A DNA stretch of 37,375 nucleotides from Cellulomonas hominis (GCF_005239125.1 NZ_SZYE01000013.1:1-37375), one strand, 5' to 3'; counted from the stretch's first letter, positions 10,563 through 18,359 are shown. Translations and numbers: made by a program. Notes: generated from the letters alone by a model not told the origin.

Positions 10563-10602
10563 GCGGGGCCACCCCGCCCCCGGCAGGACGGGGTGGCCCC
10601 GC
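10563..10602 (-). terminator. Hairpin terminator after the VOC-protein gene
   Basis: A perfect 14-bp stem (10563-10576 with 10589-10602) with a 12-nt loop lies 10 nt beyond the VOC gene stop. It is GC-rich with no T-tract. Confidence 0.75.
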
Positions 10603-10611
10603 GCCGCGCCG

Positions 10612-11013
10612 TCAGACCGCGACGGTCTCGACGTTGAGGACGTTCCCGTCCGGGTCGGCGAACCACACCGACCGCATCGGCCCGTCCGTCAGGACGCCGT
10701 CGGACCAGGAGCCCGACGGCAGCTCGAACGTCTGGAGCTCGACGCCGCCGGAGCGCAGCGCGGCGACCTCGGCGTCGAAGGCCTCGCCGGGGACCTGGAA
10801 CGTCACGGCGGTCGCCCGGTTCGTGCCGGCGTAGGCGGACGGATACACCAGCATCCCGCCCTGCTTCGTCGCGTAGACGACGCCCATGCCCTCGGAGTCG
10901 TCGAGCCCCGGCACCTCCATCCGCCGGAAGCCGAGGGTCTCCTCGTAGAAACGGCGAGCACGGCCCAGGTCCCGCACGGCGAGGCAGGGCATCGCGGAGT
11001 GGTCGGACAGCAT
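10612..11013 (-). CDS. VOC (glyoxalase/bleomycin-resistance fold) family protein
   Basis: A 133-residue single VOC domain. The N-terminal beta-alpha unit reads CLAVRDLGRARRFYEETLGF, and the C-terminal strand WFADPDGNVLNV carries the usual DPDGN turn. These are small metal-binding proteins of diverse activity; the substrate cannot be deduced. ATG at 11013 has a good Shine-Dalgarno (GGAGG, 5-nt spacing). It lies 99 nt downstream of the CGNR gene on the same strand and may share its transcript. A hairpin follows. Confidence 0.88.
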   Translation of the reverse strand: MLSDHSAMPCLAVRDLGRARRFYEETLGFRRMEVPGLDDSEGMGVVYATKQGGMLVYPSAYAGTNRATAVTFQVPGEAFDAEVAALRSGGVELQTFELPSGSWSDGVLTDGPMRSVWFADPDGNVLNVETVAV

Positions 11014-11112
11014 GGTCGCCTCCAGCGCGGGCCCGCCGACGGTCGGCCGGCCGGCGCCCGCAGCGTACGGCGGGGCGCTCGCAGCGGGGTCGCGGCAGGG
11101 TGCCGCGCGGCG

Positions 11113-11649
11113 TCAGGCCGGCGCCGAGCCCGCCCGGGCGCGGCGCCGGTAGGCGCGCGCCTTCATCACGTCGCCGCACTCGTCCATCGAGCACCACCGG
11201 CCCGACCGGTTGCGGGACCCGTCGTGGTAGACCCACTGGCAGTCGGGGTTCGCGCACGCCTTGAGCCGCGCCCACTCCCCCGACGCCACCGCCCGGTGCA
11301 GCGCGGCGAGCACGCCCGCGACCAGCGCCCCGTCCCCTCCGGTCCCGGGCGCCGGCACGAGCGCGAGCCCGCCGTCGGCCGCCCCCGCCGGCGCCACCAC
11401 GAGCGGGTACCGCGCCGCGACCTCCCCCAGCGCCGCCGCGTCGCCGCCGAGGTAGCCGCGGAGCGCGTCGCGGGCCTCGACGAGCGGCGCCGGGCCGGAG
11501 CCACGGAGCCGGTCGACGCCGTGGAACCGGTCGTCCGTGTTGAGCAGCGCGCGGAGCCCCTCGGTCGCGTCGGGCGCGACGCCGGGCTCCACGCCGCGGG
11601 CCACCCAGGCGTCGAGCGGGTCGGTCCCGGGGCTCTTGACGACGGACAT
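11113..11649 (-). CDS. CGNR zinc-finger protein, putative stress-related transcription regulator
   Basis: A 178-residue protein with an N-terminal ABATE-like domain and a C-terminal CGNR-type zinc finger. The finger reads CANPDCQWVYHD, then WCSMDECG, then a basic helix KARAYRRR. Four cysteines are placed to hold one zinc, and here the CGNR signature is CGDV. The family is thought to bind DNA. ATG at 11649 was chosen over an upstream ATG at 11742 because a TATCCT -10-like box sits 7 nt before it (11657-11662) and the longer form would run into the promoter of the divergent hemerythrin gene. A 33-bp inverted repeat lies between the two divergent genes. Confidence 0.85.
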   Translation of the reverse strand: MSVVKSPGTDPLDAWVARGVEPGVAPDATEGLRALLNTDDRFHGVDRLRGSGPAPLVEARDALRGYLGGDAAALGEVAARYPLVVAPAGAADGGLALVPAPGTGGDGALVAGVLAALHRAVASGEWARLKACANPDCQWVYHDGSRNRSGRWCSMDECGDVMKARAYRRRARAGSAPA

Positions 11650-11685
11650 GGCCCTGAGGATAGTCGTCACCACCGTTCGGCGATA

Positions 11686-11718
11686 GCCGGTGACGTCCGC
11701 AGGGGCGACGTCACCGGC
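11686..11718. promoter_or_regulatory. Inverted repeat in the CGNR/hemerythrin divergent promoter
   Basis: Two perfect 12-bp arms, GCCGGTGACGTC (11686-11697) and its complement (11707-11718), flank a 9-nt spacer. The site lies 24 nt upstream of the CGNR -10-like box and 44 nt before the hemerythrin start. It is well placed to control both genes. The CGNR protein is the obvious candidate ligand, which is inference. Confidence 0.6.
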
Positions 11719-11762
11719 GCCGGACGCCGCGACCAGCCCCACCGAGCGAGAGCGAGCCGACG

Positions 11763-12431
11763 ATGACGACGACCACGGACCGTCCGGGGTGCGACACCTC
11801 CGATATGCTGCACATCCACCTGCTGTTCCGCCGGGCGTTCGCCGACGCGCCCGGCCTCGTCCGCGGCGTGCGGGACGGCGACGTCGGCCGGATGCGGGTC
11901 GTCGCCGAGCACGTGCGGGAGGTCGCGACCGGGCTGCACCACCACCACGAGGGCGAGGACCAGCTGCTCTGGGACCGCCTCGAGCAGCGCTCCCCCGCCT
12001 GCGCCCTGCACGTCGGCCTGATGCGCGCGCAGCACGCGGGCGTCGCCGAGCTGCTGCGGGACCTGGACGCCGCGCTGCCGACCTGGGAGGACGGTGCGCC
12101 CGCCGCCGCTCGCGACGCCGTCGCCCGGGTGCTGGACGACGTGCACGCCCTGCTCGTCCTGCACCTCGGCCAGGAGGAGGAGCGCATCCTGCCGACCGCG
12201 GCGAGCGTGCTCAGCCAGCGCGAGTGGGACCAGCTGCACGAGCACGGGATGGCGTCGGTGCCGCGCAGCCGGCTGCTCATCCAGCTCGGCTGGATCCTGG
12301 ACGCCGTGCCGGCCGCCGAGCGCGCGGGGTGGCTGCGCACCAACCTGCCGGCTCCGGCCCGGCTGCTCTGGCACGCCGTCGGGCGGCGGCGGTTCGCCGC
12401 GCACCGCGCGCGGCTCTACGGCGCGGCGTGA
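11763..12431 (+). CDS. Hemerythrin HHE-domain protein
   Basis: A 222-residue cytoplasmic protein with the spaced histidine and carboxylate ligands of the HHE domain. These are HIH at residues 17-19, a HHHHEGED run near 60-70, further histidines in the next helix, and HLGQEEE near 140. Such domains carry a non-haem di-iron centre and bind oxygen or NO, or sense iron and redox state. The last 70 residues form a separate helical part containing WILDAVPAAER. The start ATG at 11763 has no clear Shine-Dalgarno. It is the first gene of a probable unit with the GadC-like permease and the small membrane protein. Confidence 0.88.
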   Translation: MTTTTDRPGCDTSDMLHIHLLFRRAFADAPGLVRGVRDGDVGRMRVVAEHVREVATGLHHHHEGEDQLLWDRLEQRSPACALHVGLMRAQHAGVAELLRDLDAALPTWEDGAPAAARDAVARVLDDVHALLVLHLGQEEERILPTAASVLSQREWDQLHEHGMASVPRSRLLIQLGWILDAVPAAERAGWLRTNLPAPARLLWHAVGRRRFAAHRARLYGAA

Positions 12432-12536
12432 CCGACTGAGCGGCCCGGGAGGTAACCCCACCCGGGTGAGGACGGCCCCGGCGCCCCTTCCTAGCGTGAT
12501 CCTCGTCGCCGGCGACGGCGCGGAGAGGGGGCCACG

Positions 12537-14048
12537 ATGTCCGCAGAGACCGCACCCACCACCGGTGAGCCCGTCGGGCGGCACCGCGCGGGCGACGCCC
12601 CGGAGCCACCGACCGCGGACGCCCCCGCGGCGCGCACGCCGGTGCCGGCCGCCCAGTGGATCTCGTGGGTCGCCCTCGCGATGATGACCACCAGCTCGGT
12701 GGCCAGCCTGCGCGCGGCGCCGACCATGGCGATCTACGGCCTCGCGGCGGTGTTCCTGTACGTCGTCCCGGCGATCGTGTTCCTGCTGCCGACCTCGCTC
12801 GTGTCCGCCGAGCTCGCGTCCGGCTGGAAGGGCGGCGTCTACAACTGGGTGTCCGAGGGCATCTCGAAGCCCGCCGGGTTCCTCGCGGTCTGGTGCCAGT
12901 TCGCGATGACGATCTTCTACTACCCGACGCTGCTCGGGTTCGTGGCCAGCACGCTCGCGTACGTCATCAACCCGGACCTGGCGACCAGCGGCGTGTGGAC
13001 GGCCGCCGTCATCGTGGTCGTCTACTGGAGCGGCGTCTGGGTGTCGTCCCGCGGCACCAAGGCGATCGCGGGGCTCGCCTCCGGCGGCCTCATCATCGGG
13101 ACGCTGATCCCCGGCGTGCTGCTCGTGACGCTCGGCGTCGTGTTCCTCGGGCAGGGCAACGCGTCGGCCGCGCCGATGGACGCCGAGCACCTGCTGCCCG
13201 CGTGGGCCGGCCTGTCCAGCCTCGTGCTGATCGTGAACAACTTCCTGTCCTACTCGGGCATGGAGATGAACGCGGTGCACGTCTCGTCGCTGCGGAACCC
13301 CGGGCGGGAGTTCCCGCGGTCGATGTTCCTGGCGATGGGGATGGTGCTGCTCATCTTCATCCTGCCGGCGCTCGCGATCTCCTGGTTCGTGCCGGCCGAG
13401 GAGCTGTCCCTCACCGCCGGGATCATGCAGGCGTTCGACGCCGTGTTCGCCCAGTTCGGCTGGCAGTGGCTCACCCCGATCATCGGGATCATGCTCGTCG
13501 CCGCCTCCGTCGGCGGGATGCTGACCTGGCTCGCCGGGCCGTCGAAGGGCCTGCTGCTGATCTCCCGGCAGGAGGGCTACCTGCCGCCGTTCCTGCAGCG
13601 GCTCAACAAGAACGGCGTGCAGCAGAACATCCTGGTCGCCCAGGGCGCCGTCACGACCGTCATCGCCCTCGGCTACGCGCTGATCCCCTCGGTGTCGAGC
13701 GCGTACTGGGTGTTCTCGGTGATCACCACGCAGGTCTACCTGATCATGTACCTGCTCATGTTCGTCGCCGCCGTGCGGCTGCGGCGCCTGCACGCCGACC
13801 ACCCGCGCGGCTACCGCGCCCCGATCATCCGCACGCTGTGCGGCGTCGGCTTCGTCGCCTCCGCGGCCGCCCTGCTGGTCGGGTTCGTGCCCCCGTCCCA
13901 GCTCGGGACCGGGAGCCCGTGGCTGTACGTCCTGGTCGTCGGCGGCGGCGCCCTCGGCCTCGGCCTGCTCGTCCCGTTCCTGTTCTACCGGTTCCGCAAG
14001 CCCGCGTGGCGGCTCGCGGAGCAGCAGCCGGAGGTGAGCGCGTCATGA
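12537..14048 (+). CDS. APC-superfamily amino acid permease, glutamate:GABA antiporter (GadC) type
   Basis: A 503-residue integral membrane protein with about 12 hydrophobic segments after a 38-residue polar N-terminus. Residues such as SAELASGWKGGVYNW in TM2, NNFLSYSGMEMNAVHV around TM6 and LTWLAGPSKGLL later are typical of the GadC/YjeM branch. These antiporters exchange an amino acid for its decarboxylation product and consume protons. No glutamate decarboxylase gene is visible nearby, so the true substrate is open. The stop overlaps the start of the next gene by 4 nt. Confidence 0.9.
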   Translation: MSAETAPTTGEPVGRHRAGDAPEPPTADAPAARTPVPAAQWISWVALAMMTTSSVASLRAAPTMAIYGLAAVFLYVVPAIVFLLPTSLVSAELASGWKGGVYNWVSEGISKPAGFLAVWCQFAMTIFYYPTLLGFVASTLAYVINPDLATSGVWTAAVIVVVYWSGVWVSSRGTKAIAGLASGGLIIGTLIPGVLLVTLGVVFLGQGNASAAPMDAEHLLPAWAGLSSLVLIVNNFLSYSGMEMNAVHVSSLRNPGREFPRSMFLAMGMVLLIFILPALAISWFVPAEELSLTAGIMQAFDAVFAQFGWQWLTPIIGIMLVAASVGGMLTWLAGPSKGLLLISRQEGYLPPFLQRLNKNGVQQNILVAQGAVTTVIALGYALIPSVSSAYWVFSVITTQVYLIMYLLMFVAAVRLRRLHADHPRGYRAPIIRTLCGVGFVASAAALLVGFVPPSQLGTGSPWLYVLVVGGGALGLGLLVPFLFYRFRKPAWRLAEQQPEVSAS

Positions 14049-14491
14049 CCGTGCCCGTCGAGACGTCGACCCGCCGCGAGCGCGGCTGGGTCTACGGCGT
14101 GAGCATCGCGGTGCTCGCCGTGCTGGTGCTCGTGGCCCTGCTGTCGTTCCGCTCCTCCCGGCAGGAGGCCGAGGCGCAGGACAAGGCCCAGGAGCTGGTC
14201 GACGCGATGGCCGCGTCCGGCGCCGCCCGGCTGCCGTCCGCCGACCGGGTCGCCGCGGTGCTCGGCACCGACGGCGGCGTGGTCTGCGCCGACCCGGCGT
14301 CGGCCCTCGGGAAGGCGGCGATCTTCCGCGGCCTGACGAACGGGGCCACCGGCCCCGGGAGCCGGCCGACGCTCTCCGCGGACCGCGCCGTGCGCGCCGA
14401 GCTGCTGATCGTCGAGGTCTACTGCCCGGAGCACCTGGCCGACCTGCAGGCGATCGTCGACGACCTGCGGCTCTCGGACACCGGGTCCTGA
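14045..14491 (+). CDS. Small single-pass membrane protein coupled to the GadC-like permease
   Basis: A 148-residue protein of unknown function. A short cytoplasmic N-terminus is followed by one membrane segment (about residues 15-35), then a charged helix rich in Q, E and A and a soluble domain with two cysteines (GVVCAD and EVYCPEH). If the topology is N-in, the soluble part is outside and the cysteines could form a disulfide. ATG at 14045 overlaps the permease stop (ATGA), implying coupled translation and possibly an accessory subunit of the transporter. No family recognised. Confidence 0.8.
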   Translation: MTVPVETSTRRERGWVYGVSIAVLAVLVLVALLSFRSSRQEAEAQDKAQELVDAMAASGAARLPSADRVAAVLGTDGGVVCADPASALGKAAIFRGLTNGATGPGSRPTLSADRAVRAELLIVEVYCPEHLADLQAIVDDLRLSDTGS

Positions 14492-14521
14492 GGCACCGGG
14501 CGCCGGCCGCCGGACCCGTCA

Positions 14522-14560
14522 GGATCGGAGAAGCACCGGACCGACCGGGGCTCCTACGGT
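14522..14560 (+). promoter_or_regulatory. Candidate promoter for the DUF1801 gene
   Basis: GGATCGGAGAAGC at 14522-14534 is followed 18 nt later by CCTACGGT (14553-14560), 41 nt before the start codon. The spacing and the strict-looking upstream element resemble an alternative (ECF-type) sigma promoter, but no matching sigma factor is encoded here. Tentative. Confidence 0.35.
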
Positions 14561-14601
14561 GGGCGCACGCACCGCACCCCGCCGACCAGGAGGCACCGAG
14601 C

Positions 14602-15045
14602 ATGGCCGAGACCCGCGAGTCCACCGCGAACTTCACCGCCGAGGAGCGCGCCGCGATGCAGGAGCGCGCCGCCGAGGTCCGCACCGCCCGGAAGCGGGGC
14701 AAGGCCGCCGGCGACCCGGAGGCCGAGCTGCTCGCGAAGATCGCCGAGCTGCCGGACGAGGACCGGGCGATGGCCGAGCGGATCCACGCGATCGTCCGCG
14801 AGGTCGCGCCCGGCCTCACCCCGCGCACCTGGTACGGGATGCCCGCCTACGGCGCCACGAAGGCCGTGCTGTTCTTCCAGCCCGCGTCGAAGTTCAAGGC
14901 CCGGTACGCGACGCTCGGGTTCAACGACGACGCGCGGCTCGACGACGGCGGGATGTGGCCCACGGCCTACGCGCTGACCCGGGTCGGCGAGGCCGAGGAG
15001 GCGGCGATCCGGGAGCTCGTGCGGCGGGCCGCCGGTGAGGGGTGA
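14602..15045 (+). CDS. DUF1801 (YdhG-like) protein
   Basis: A 147-residue cytoplasmic protein. The N-terminal 45 residues are helical and charged, and the rest is a DUF1801/YdhG-like domain with TWYGMPAYG, VLFFQPASKFKARYATLGF and a final helix EAAIRELVRRAA. B. subtilis YdhG has been described as a frataxin-like iron chaperone; whether this paralogous form does the same is unknown. ATG at 14602 is preceded by AGGAGG about 10 nt upstream. It is convergent with the MarR gene across a 120-nt gap in which I see nothing else. Confidence 0.85.
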   Translation: MAETRESTANFTAEERAAMQERAAEVRTARKRGKAAGDPEAELLAKIAELPDEDRAMAERIHAIVREVAPGLTPRTWYGMPAYGATKAVLFFQPASKFKARYATLGFNDDARLDDGGMWPTAYALTRVGEAEEAAIRELVRRAAGEG

Positions 15046-15165
15046 GGGTGGTCCGAGGCCGCCGCTCACGGCCGCCCGACGCTCCCTCTGCCGGGCCCGC
15101 TACGTTCCCTCCGGCAGCCTCGCGACGCCACCTCGCGCAGGGATGCAGCGCGCCCGACCGGCCGG

Positions 15166-15666
15166 TCACCGCTCCCCCGGCACGGGCGGCCGCCAGCCGC
15201 CGTCCCCGCGCACCGCTCGCGCGATCCGCTGGCTGATCTCCCGCAGCTGCCGCGCCTGCGCCGCCGTCAGCCGGTCGAGCACCAGCCGGTGCACCGTCGC
15301 CACGTGTCCCGGTGTCGCCGCGGCCACGGCCGCCCGCCCCGCGCCGGTCAGCACCGCGAGGGTGTACCGCCCGTCCGCGGGGTCCGGTTCGCGCCGCAGC
15401 CACCCGCGCCCCTCCAGCCGGGCCGCCGCGCGGGACAGCCGGGACAGGGTGCTGTTCGCGTAGTCCGCGAGCACGCTCATCCGCAGGGTGCCGTCGTCCG
15501 CCCGGCTCAGCGCGTAGAGCACCCCGTACTCGAAGTGCGTGATCCCGGCGTCCCGCTGCAGCTGCGCGTCGAGGGCGGGCGGCAGCCACTCGAGCACGGT
15601 CGCCAGCGCGGACCAGGTCGCGAGGTCGTCCCCGGTGAGCTCGGCGGGGGTGCGGGCGTCCGTCAT
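15166..15666 (-). CDS. MarR-family transcription regulator
   Basis: A 166-residue winged-helix regulator, expected to act as a dimer. The core runs from GITHFEYGVLYALSRA through the recognition region STLSRLSRAAARLEGRGW to the wing REPDPADGRYTLAVLT. ATG at 15666 has TAGGCT exactly six bases upstream (15673-15678) and no Shine-Dalgarno, so the mRNA is probably leaderless. It is divergent from an SDR gene, and two similar operator-like boxes lie between them. Autoregulation and control of the SDR is the simplest reading. Confidence 0.92.
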   Translation of the reverse strand: MTDARTPAELTGDDLATWSALATVLEWLPPALDAQLQRDAGITHFEYGVLYALSRADDGTLRMSVLADYANSTLSRLSRAAARLEGRGWLRREPDPADGRYTLAVLTGAGRAAVAAATPGHVATVHRLVLDRLTAAQARQLREISQRIARAVRGDGGWRPPVPGER

Positions 15667-15685
15667 GCCGGCAGCCTAGCGGGCA

Positions 15686-15739
15686 TGACTTGCCCAGGAA
15701 AGCGATAGGTGCGTAGCGTGACTTGCCTGAGCAAGTGAT
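15686..15739. promoter_or_regulatory. Two MarR-type operator boxes between marR and the SDR gene
   Basis: Box 2 (15719-15739) contains the perfect palindrome ACTTGC-CTGA-GCAAGT (15721-15736). Box 1 (15686-15706) begins with the same TGACTTGCC and matches it at about two thirds of positions. The box starts are 33 bp apart, close to three helical turns. Box 1 overlaps where the -35 of the leaderless marR promoter should be. Confidence 0.65.
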
Positions 15740-15773
15740 CGTCGCACCGTGCGGCGGCACGGGGAGGGACACC

Positions 15774-16565
15774 ATGGATCTGCAGCTCGCCGGGACGAGA
15801 GCCTTCGTGAGCGGGTCGACGCAGGGCATCGGGCACGCGATCGCGGCGGCGCTGCTGGCCGAGGGCGCCGAGGTCGTGGTCAACGGGCGGACCGAGGACC
15901 GGGTGCAGGACGCCGTCGCCCGGCTGCGGGACGCCGTCCCGGGGGCGGCGGTCTCGGGGATCGCGGCCGACGTCGCGGACCCCGCGCAGGTCGAGCACCT
16001 CCTCGACCGGCTCGGCGACGTCGACGTGCTCGTGAACAACGCGGGGGTGTTCGAGGTCGCGCCGTTCGAGTCGAGCACCGACGCCGACTGGCAGCGCTAC
16101 CTGGACGTCAACCTGCTGAGCGGCGTCCGGCTCACCCGCCGGCTGCTCGGCCCCATGCTCGCCCGCGGGCACGGCCGGGTGCTGTTCGTGAGCAGCGAGT
16201 CCGGGGTCGACGTCCCGGGCGACATGGTGCCGTACGGGGTGACCAAGGCCGGGGCGCTCGCGCTGGCCAACGGGCTGGCGAAGCTCACCCGCGGCACCGG
16301 GGTCACGGTGAACACGATCCTCGGCGGGCCGACCTGGTCCGACGGGGTGGCGCACGCGGTGGCGGGGATCGCGGACGCGCAGGGCGTGCCCGCCGGGGAC
16401 CTGAAGGGCGCGCTCGCCACGGCCCGGACCACGTCGCTGCTGCAGCGGTTCATCGAGCCCGAGGAGATCGCGCGGCTCGCGGTGTACCTCGCGAGCCCGC
16501 TGTCGTCGGCCACGAACGGGGCAGCGGTGCGGGCCGACGGGGGCGTGCTGACGACGCTGCTGTGA
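15774..16565 (+). CDS. SDR-family oxidoreductase
   Basis: Classical short-chain dehydrogenase/reductase of 263 residues. The cofactor motif is GSTQGIG near residue 15 and NNAG near residue 90. The catalytic Ser lies in FVSSESG near 140-145 and the YxxxK pair is in YGVTKAG near 155. NGR after beta-strand 2 suggests NADPH preference. The substrate is unknown. The start ATG at 15774 follows GGGAGGG with suitable spacing. Divergent from a MarR regulator and probably its target. Confidence 0.92.
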   Translation: MDLQLAGTRAFVSGSTQGIGHAIAAALLAEGAEVVVNGRTEDRVQDAVARLRDAVPGAAVSGIAADVADPAQVEHLLDRLGDVDVLVNNAGVFEVAPFESSTDADWQRYLDVNLLSGVRLTRRLLGPMLARGHGRVLFVSSESGVDVPGDMVPYGVTKAGALALANGLAKLTRGTGVTVNTILGGPTWSDGVAHAVAGIADAQGVPAGDLKGALATARTTSLLQRFIEPEEIARLAVYLASPLSSATNGAAVRADGGVLTTLL

Positions 16566-16602
16566 CGGGGCGTGGGGCGCGGCGGCCGTCCGACGGCGGG
16601 TG

Positions 16603-17754
16603 TCAGGCCCGGACGGACGCCGTGATCGTGAACTTCGGGTTCCGCGCCACCTGCCGGGTCGGGCCGACCGCCGCCTGCAGCGCGGGCCGGTAGCCCAGCC
16701 CCGAGTTCCACACGCACCACAGCTCGCCGCCCGGGCGCAGCACCCGGGCCGCCTCGGCGAACAGCCCGCGCGCGACGCCGTCGTGCACCGCGGCGCCCAC
16801 GTGGAACGGCGGGTTGAGCAGGACGAGGTCGGCGCTCGCGTCGGGGATCCCGGCCGTGCCCCGGGCACGCTGCACACGCACCCGGTCGGCGAGGCCGTTC
16901 GCCTCGACGGTCCCCCGGGCCGAGGCGACCGCGGCCGCGGACTCGTCGGTCGCGACCACCTCGACGCCCGGGCGGGCGGCGGCCAGCGCGGACGCCAGCA
17001 CCCCGGTGCCGCAGCCGAGGTCCACCGCCGCGCGCGCGCCGGGGACCGCGTCGGCCAGGTGCTCGACCAGGAACCGGGTGCCGATGTCCACGCGGGCGCC
17101 CGCGAACGCCGCCCCGTGCGCGCGGACGGTCAGGCCGAGGTCGTCGTGCCGCGCGGTGGCCGGCCAGGCGGGCGCGTCCCCGGCGCGGCGCGGGGCGGCC
17201 GCGTGCAGCACGCGGGCCTTCTGCCGCCCGCGGCTGGCGCGCACGTCCTGGAAGTGCCGTGCCAGCACCTCGTTCATCGTGCGGGACATGTGCTTCTCGC
17301 GACCGCCGGCGACCACGACGACCGCCGGGTCCGCGTGCCGCGCGACGAGCCCGGCGACCTCGCCGAGGGCGTCGAGCGAGCGCGGCAGCAGGAGCAGCAC
17401 GACCCGCGCGCCGGCCACCAGCTCCGGGCCGAGGTCGGGCAGCGACCGGAACGCGTCGGCGCCGCCCAGCCGGGCCGCGTTCTCCGCCAGCGCGAGCTCG
17501 CCGGTCAGCCGGTCGGTGTGCGCGCGGACCCCGGTCAGACCGAACCGCGCGACCGCGCCGAGGGTCACCGCCCCGTACCGGTCCCCGATCACGACCACCG
17601 TGCCGGGCGCGGCACCGTCGAGCAGCGGCGCCGCCTCGTCCAGGACCAGCCGGTCGGCGGCGTCGACCGCGACCAGGTCCGGCGCGGGGGTCTCGGGGTC
17701 GCAGCGCAGCGCGCCGAGCAGGTGTTCGGTACCGGGGGCGCCGTCGGCCGTCAT
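16603..17754 (-). CDS. RsmC/RlmG-type rRNA guanine-N2 methyltransferase
   Basis: A 383-residue SAM-dependent methyltransferase with an N-terminal inactive-like domain (GTVVVIGDRYGAVTLG) and a C-terminal catalytic MTS domain. Motif I is VDLGCGTGVLA near residue 243 and the N2-guanine catalytic motif NPPFHVG is near 313. The length and two-domain layout fit RlmG (23S G1835) or RsmC (16S G1207); the sequence alone does not separate them. ATG at 17754 overlaps the stop of the higA antitoxin gene by 4 nt (ATGA), so its translation appears tied to the toxin-antitoxin unit upstream. Confidence 0.85.
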   Translation of the reverse strand: MTADGAPGTEHLLGALRCDPETPAPDLVAVDAADRLVLDEAAPLLDGAAPGTVVVIGDRYGAVTLGAVARFGLTGVRAHTDRLTGELALAENAARLGGADAFRSLPDLGPELVAGARVVLLLLPRSLDALGEVAGLVARHADPAVVVVAGGREKHMSRTMNEVLARHFQDVRASRGRQKARVLHAAAPRRAGDAPAWPATARHDDLGLTVRAHGAAFAGARVDIGTRFLVEHLADAVPGARAAVDLGCGTGVLASALAAARPGVEVVATDESAAAVASARGTVEANGLADRVRVQRARGTAGIPDASADLVLLNPPFHVGAAVHDGVARGLFAEAARVLRPGGELWCVWNSGLGYRPALQAAVGPTRQVARNPKFTITASVRA

Positions 17755-18062
17755 GCCACCCGGATCGGGTCGATCGCGGCGATCTGCTCGCCGACCCGGT
17801 CCTCCGCGACGTCGAGGTCGTACCGCGCCTGGAGGTTGAGCCAGAACTGCGCCGAGGTGCCGAAGAACCTGCCCAGCCGGAGCGCGGTGTCGGCCGAGAC
17901 GCCGCGCTTGCCGTGGACGATCTCGTTGATCCGCCGCGGCGGGACGCCGATCGACACGGCCAGCCGGTGCTGGGTGATGCGGAAGCCGTCGAGGAAGTCC
18001 TCCTGCAGGACCTCGCCCGGGTGGATCGGGGCGAGTCGCTCGTGCGCGTCAGTGGTAGTCAA
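17751..18062 (-). CDS. higA: HigA-family antitoxin (XRE helix-turn-helix)
   Basis: A 103-residue antitoxin with the HigA signature: IHPGEVLQEDFL at the N-terminus, then the HTH around ITQHRLAVSIGVPPRRINEIVHGKRG, then TALRLGRFFGTSAQFWLNLQARYDL. The start is TTG at 18062: a strong purine-rich site (GGAGGAGGTGGAG) ends 4 nt before it, inside the end of higB. Longer in-frame starts lie inside higB and give unlikely sequence. The antitoxin should bind HigB and repress its own promoter. It overlaps higB by 14 nt and the methyltransferase gene by 4 nt. Confidence 0.92.
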   Translation of the reverse strand: MTTTDAHERLAPIHPGEVLQEDFLDGFRITQHRLAVSIGVPPRRINEIVHGKRGVSADTALRLGRFFGTSAQFWLNLQARYDLDVAEDRVGEQIAAIDPIRVA

Positions 18063-18339
18063 CGATCTCCACCTCCTCCGGGCCCGCGACGGTCCACCTG
18101 AAGCAGATCCGCCACTGGTCGTTGATCCTGATGCTGTGCTGGCCCGCGCGGTCGCCGTGAAGGCGCTCGAGCCTGTTCCCCGGCGGCACCCGAAGGTCCT
18201 CGAGAGTCTCCGCCGCACCGACCTGGCGCAGCTTGCGCAACGCCGAGCGCTCGATCCGGGGATCCAGCGCGGGCACGTGCTGACGTCGCCAGAGTCGCTC
18301 GGTCTCCTTGTTGGCGAACGACCGGATCACGCCCGCCAC
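18049..18339 (-). CDS. higB: HigB-family toxin (RelE/ParE superfamily)
   Basis: A 96-residue toxin, an mRNA interferase acting at the ribosome in known HigB proteins. The family pattern is clear: IRSFANKETERLW at the N-terminus, LRKLRQVGAAETLEDL in the middle, then GQHSIRINDQWRICFRW and EIVDYH at the C-terminus. The start is GTG at 18339 or GTG at 18330; neither has a good Shine-Dalgarno, which would keep toxin synthesis low relative to HigA. The gene starts 25 nt past the ychF stop. Confidence 0.93.
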   Translation of the reverse strand: MAGVIRSFANKETERLWRRQHVPALDPRIERSALRKLRQVGAAETLEDLRVPPGNRLERLHGDRAGQHSIRINDQWRICFRWTVAGPEEVEIVDYH

Positions 18340-18359
18340 GATATAACGGGACGCGTCAA

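Noticed and set aside
16603-18339. A defence island or mobile element around higBA
   Set aside because: There are no transposase, integrase, restriction or other defence genes nearby, and base composition apart from a 35-bp AT-rich patch is like the rest.
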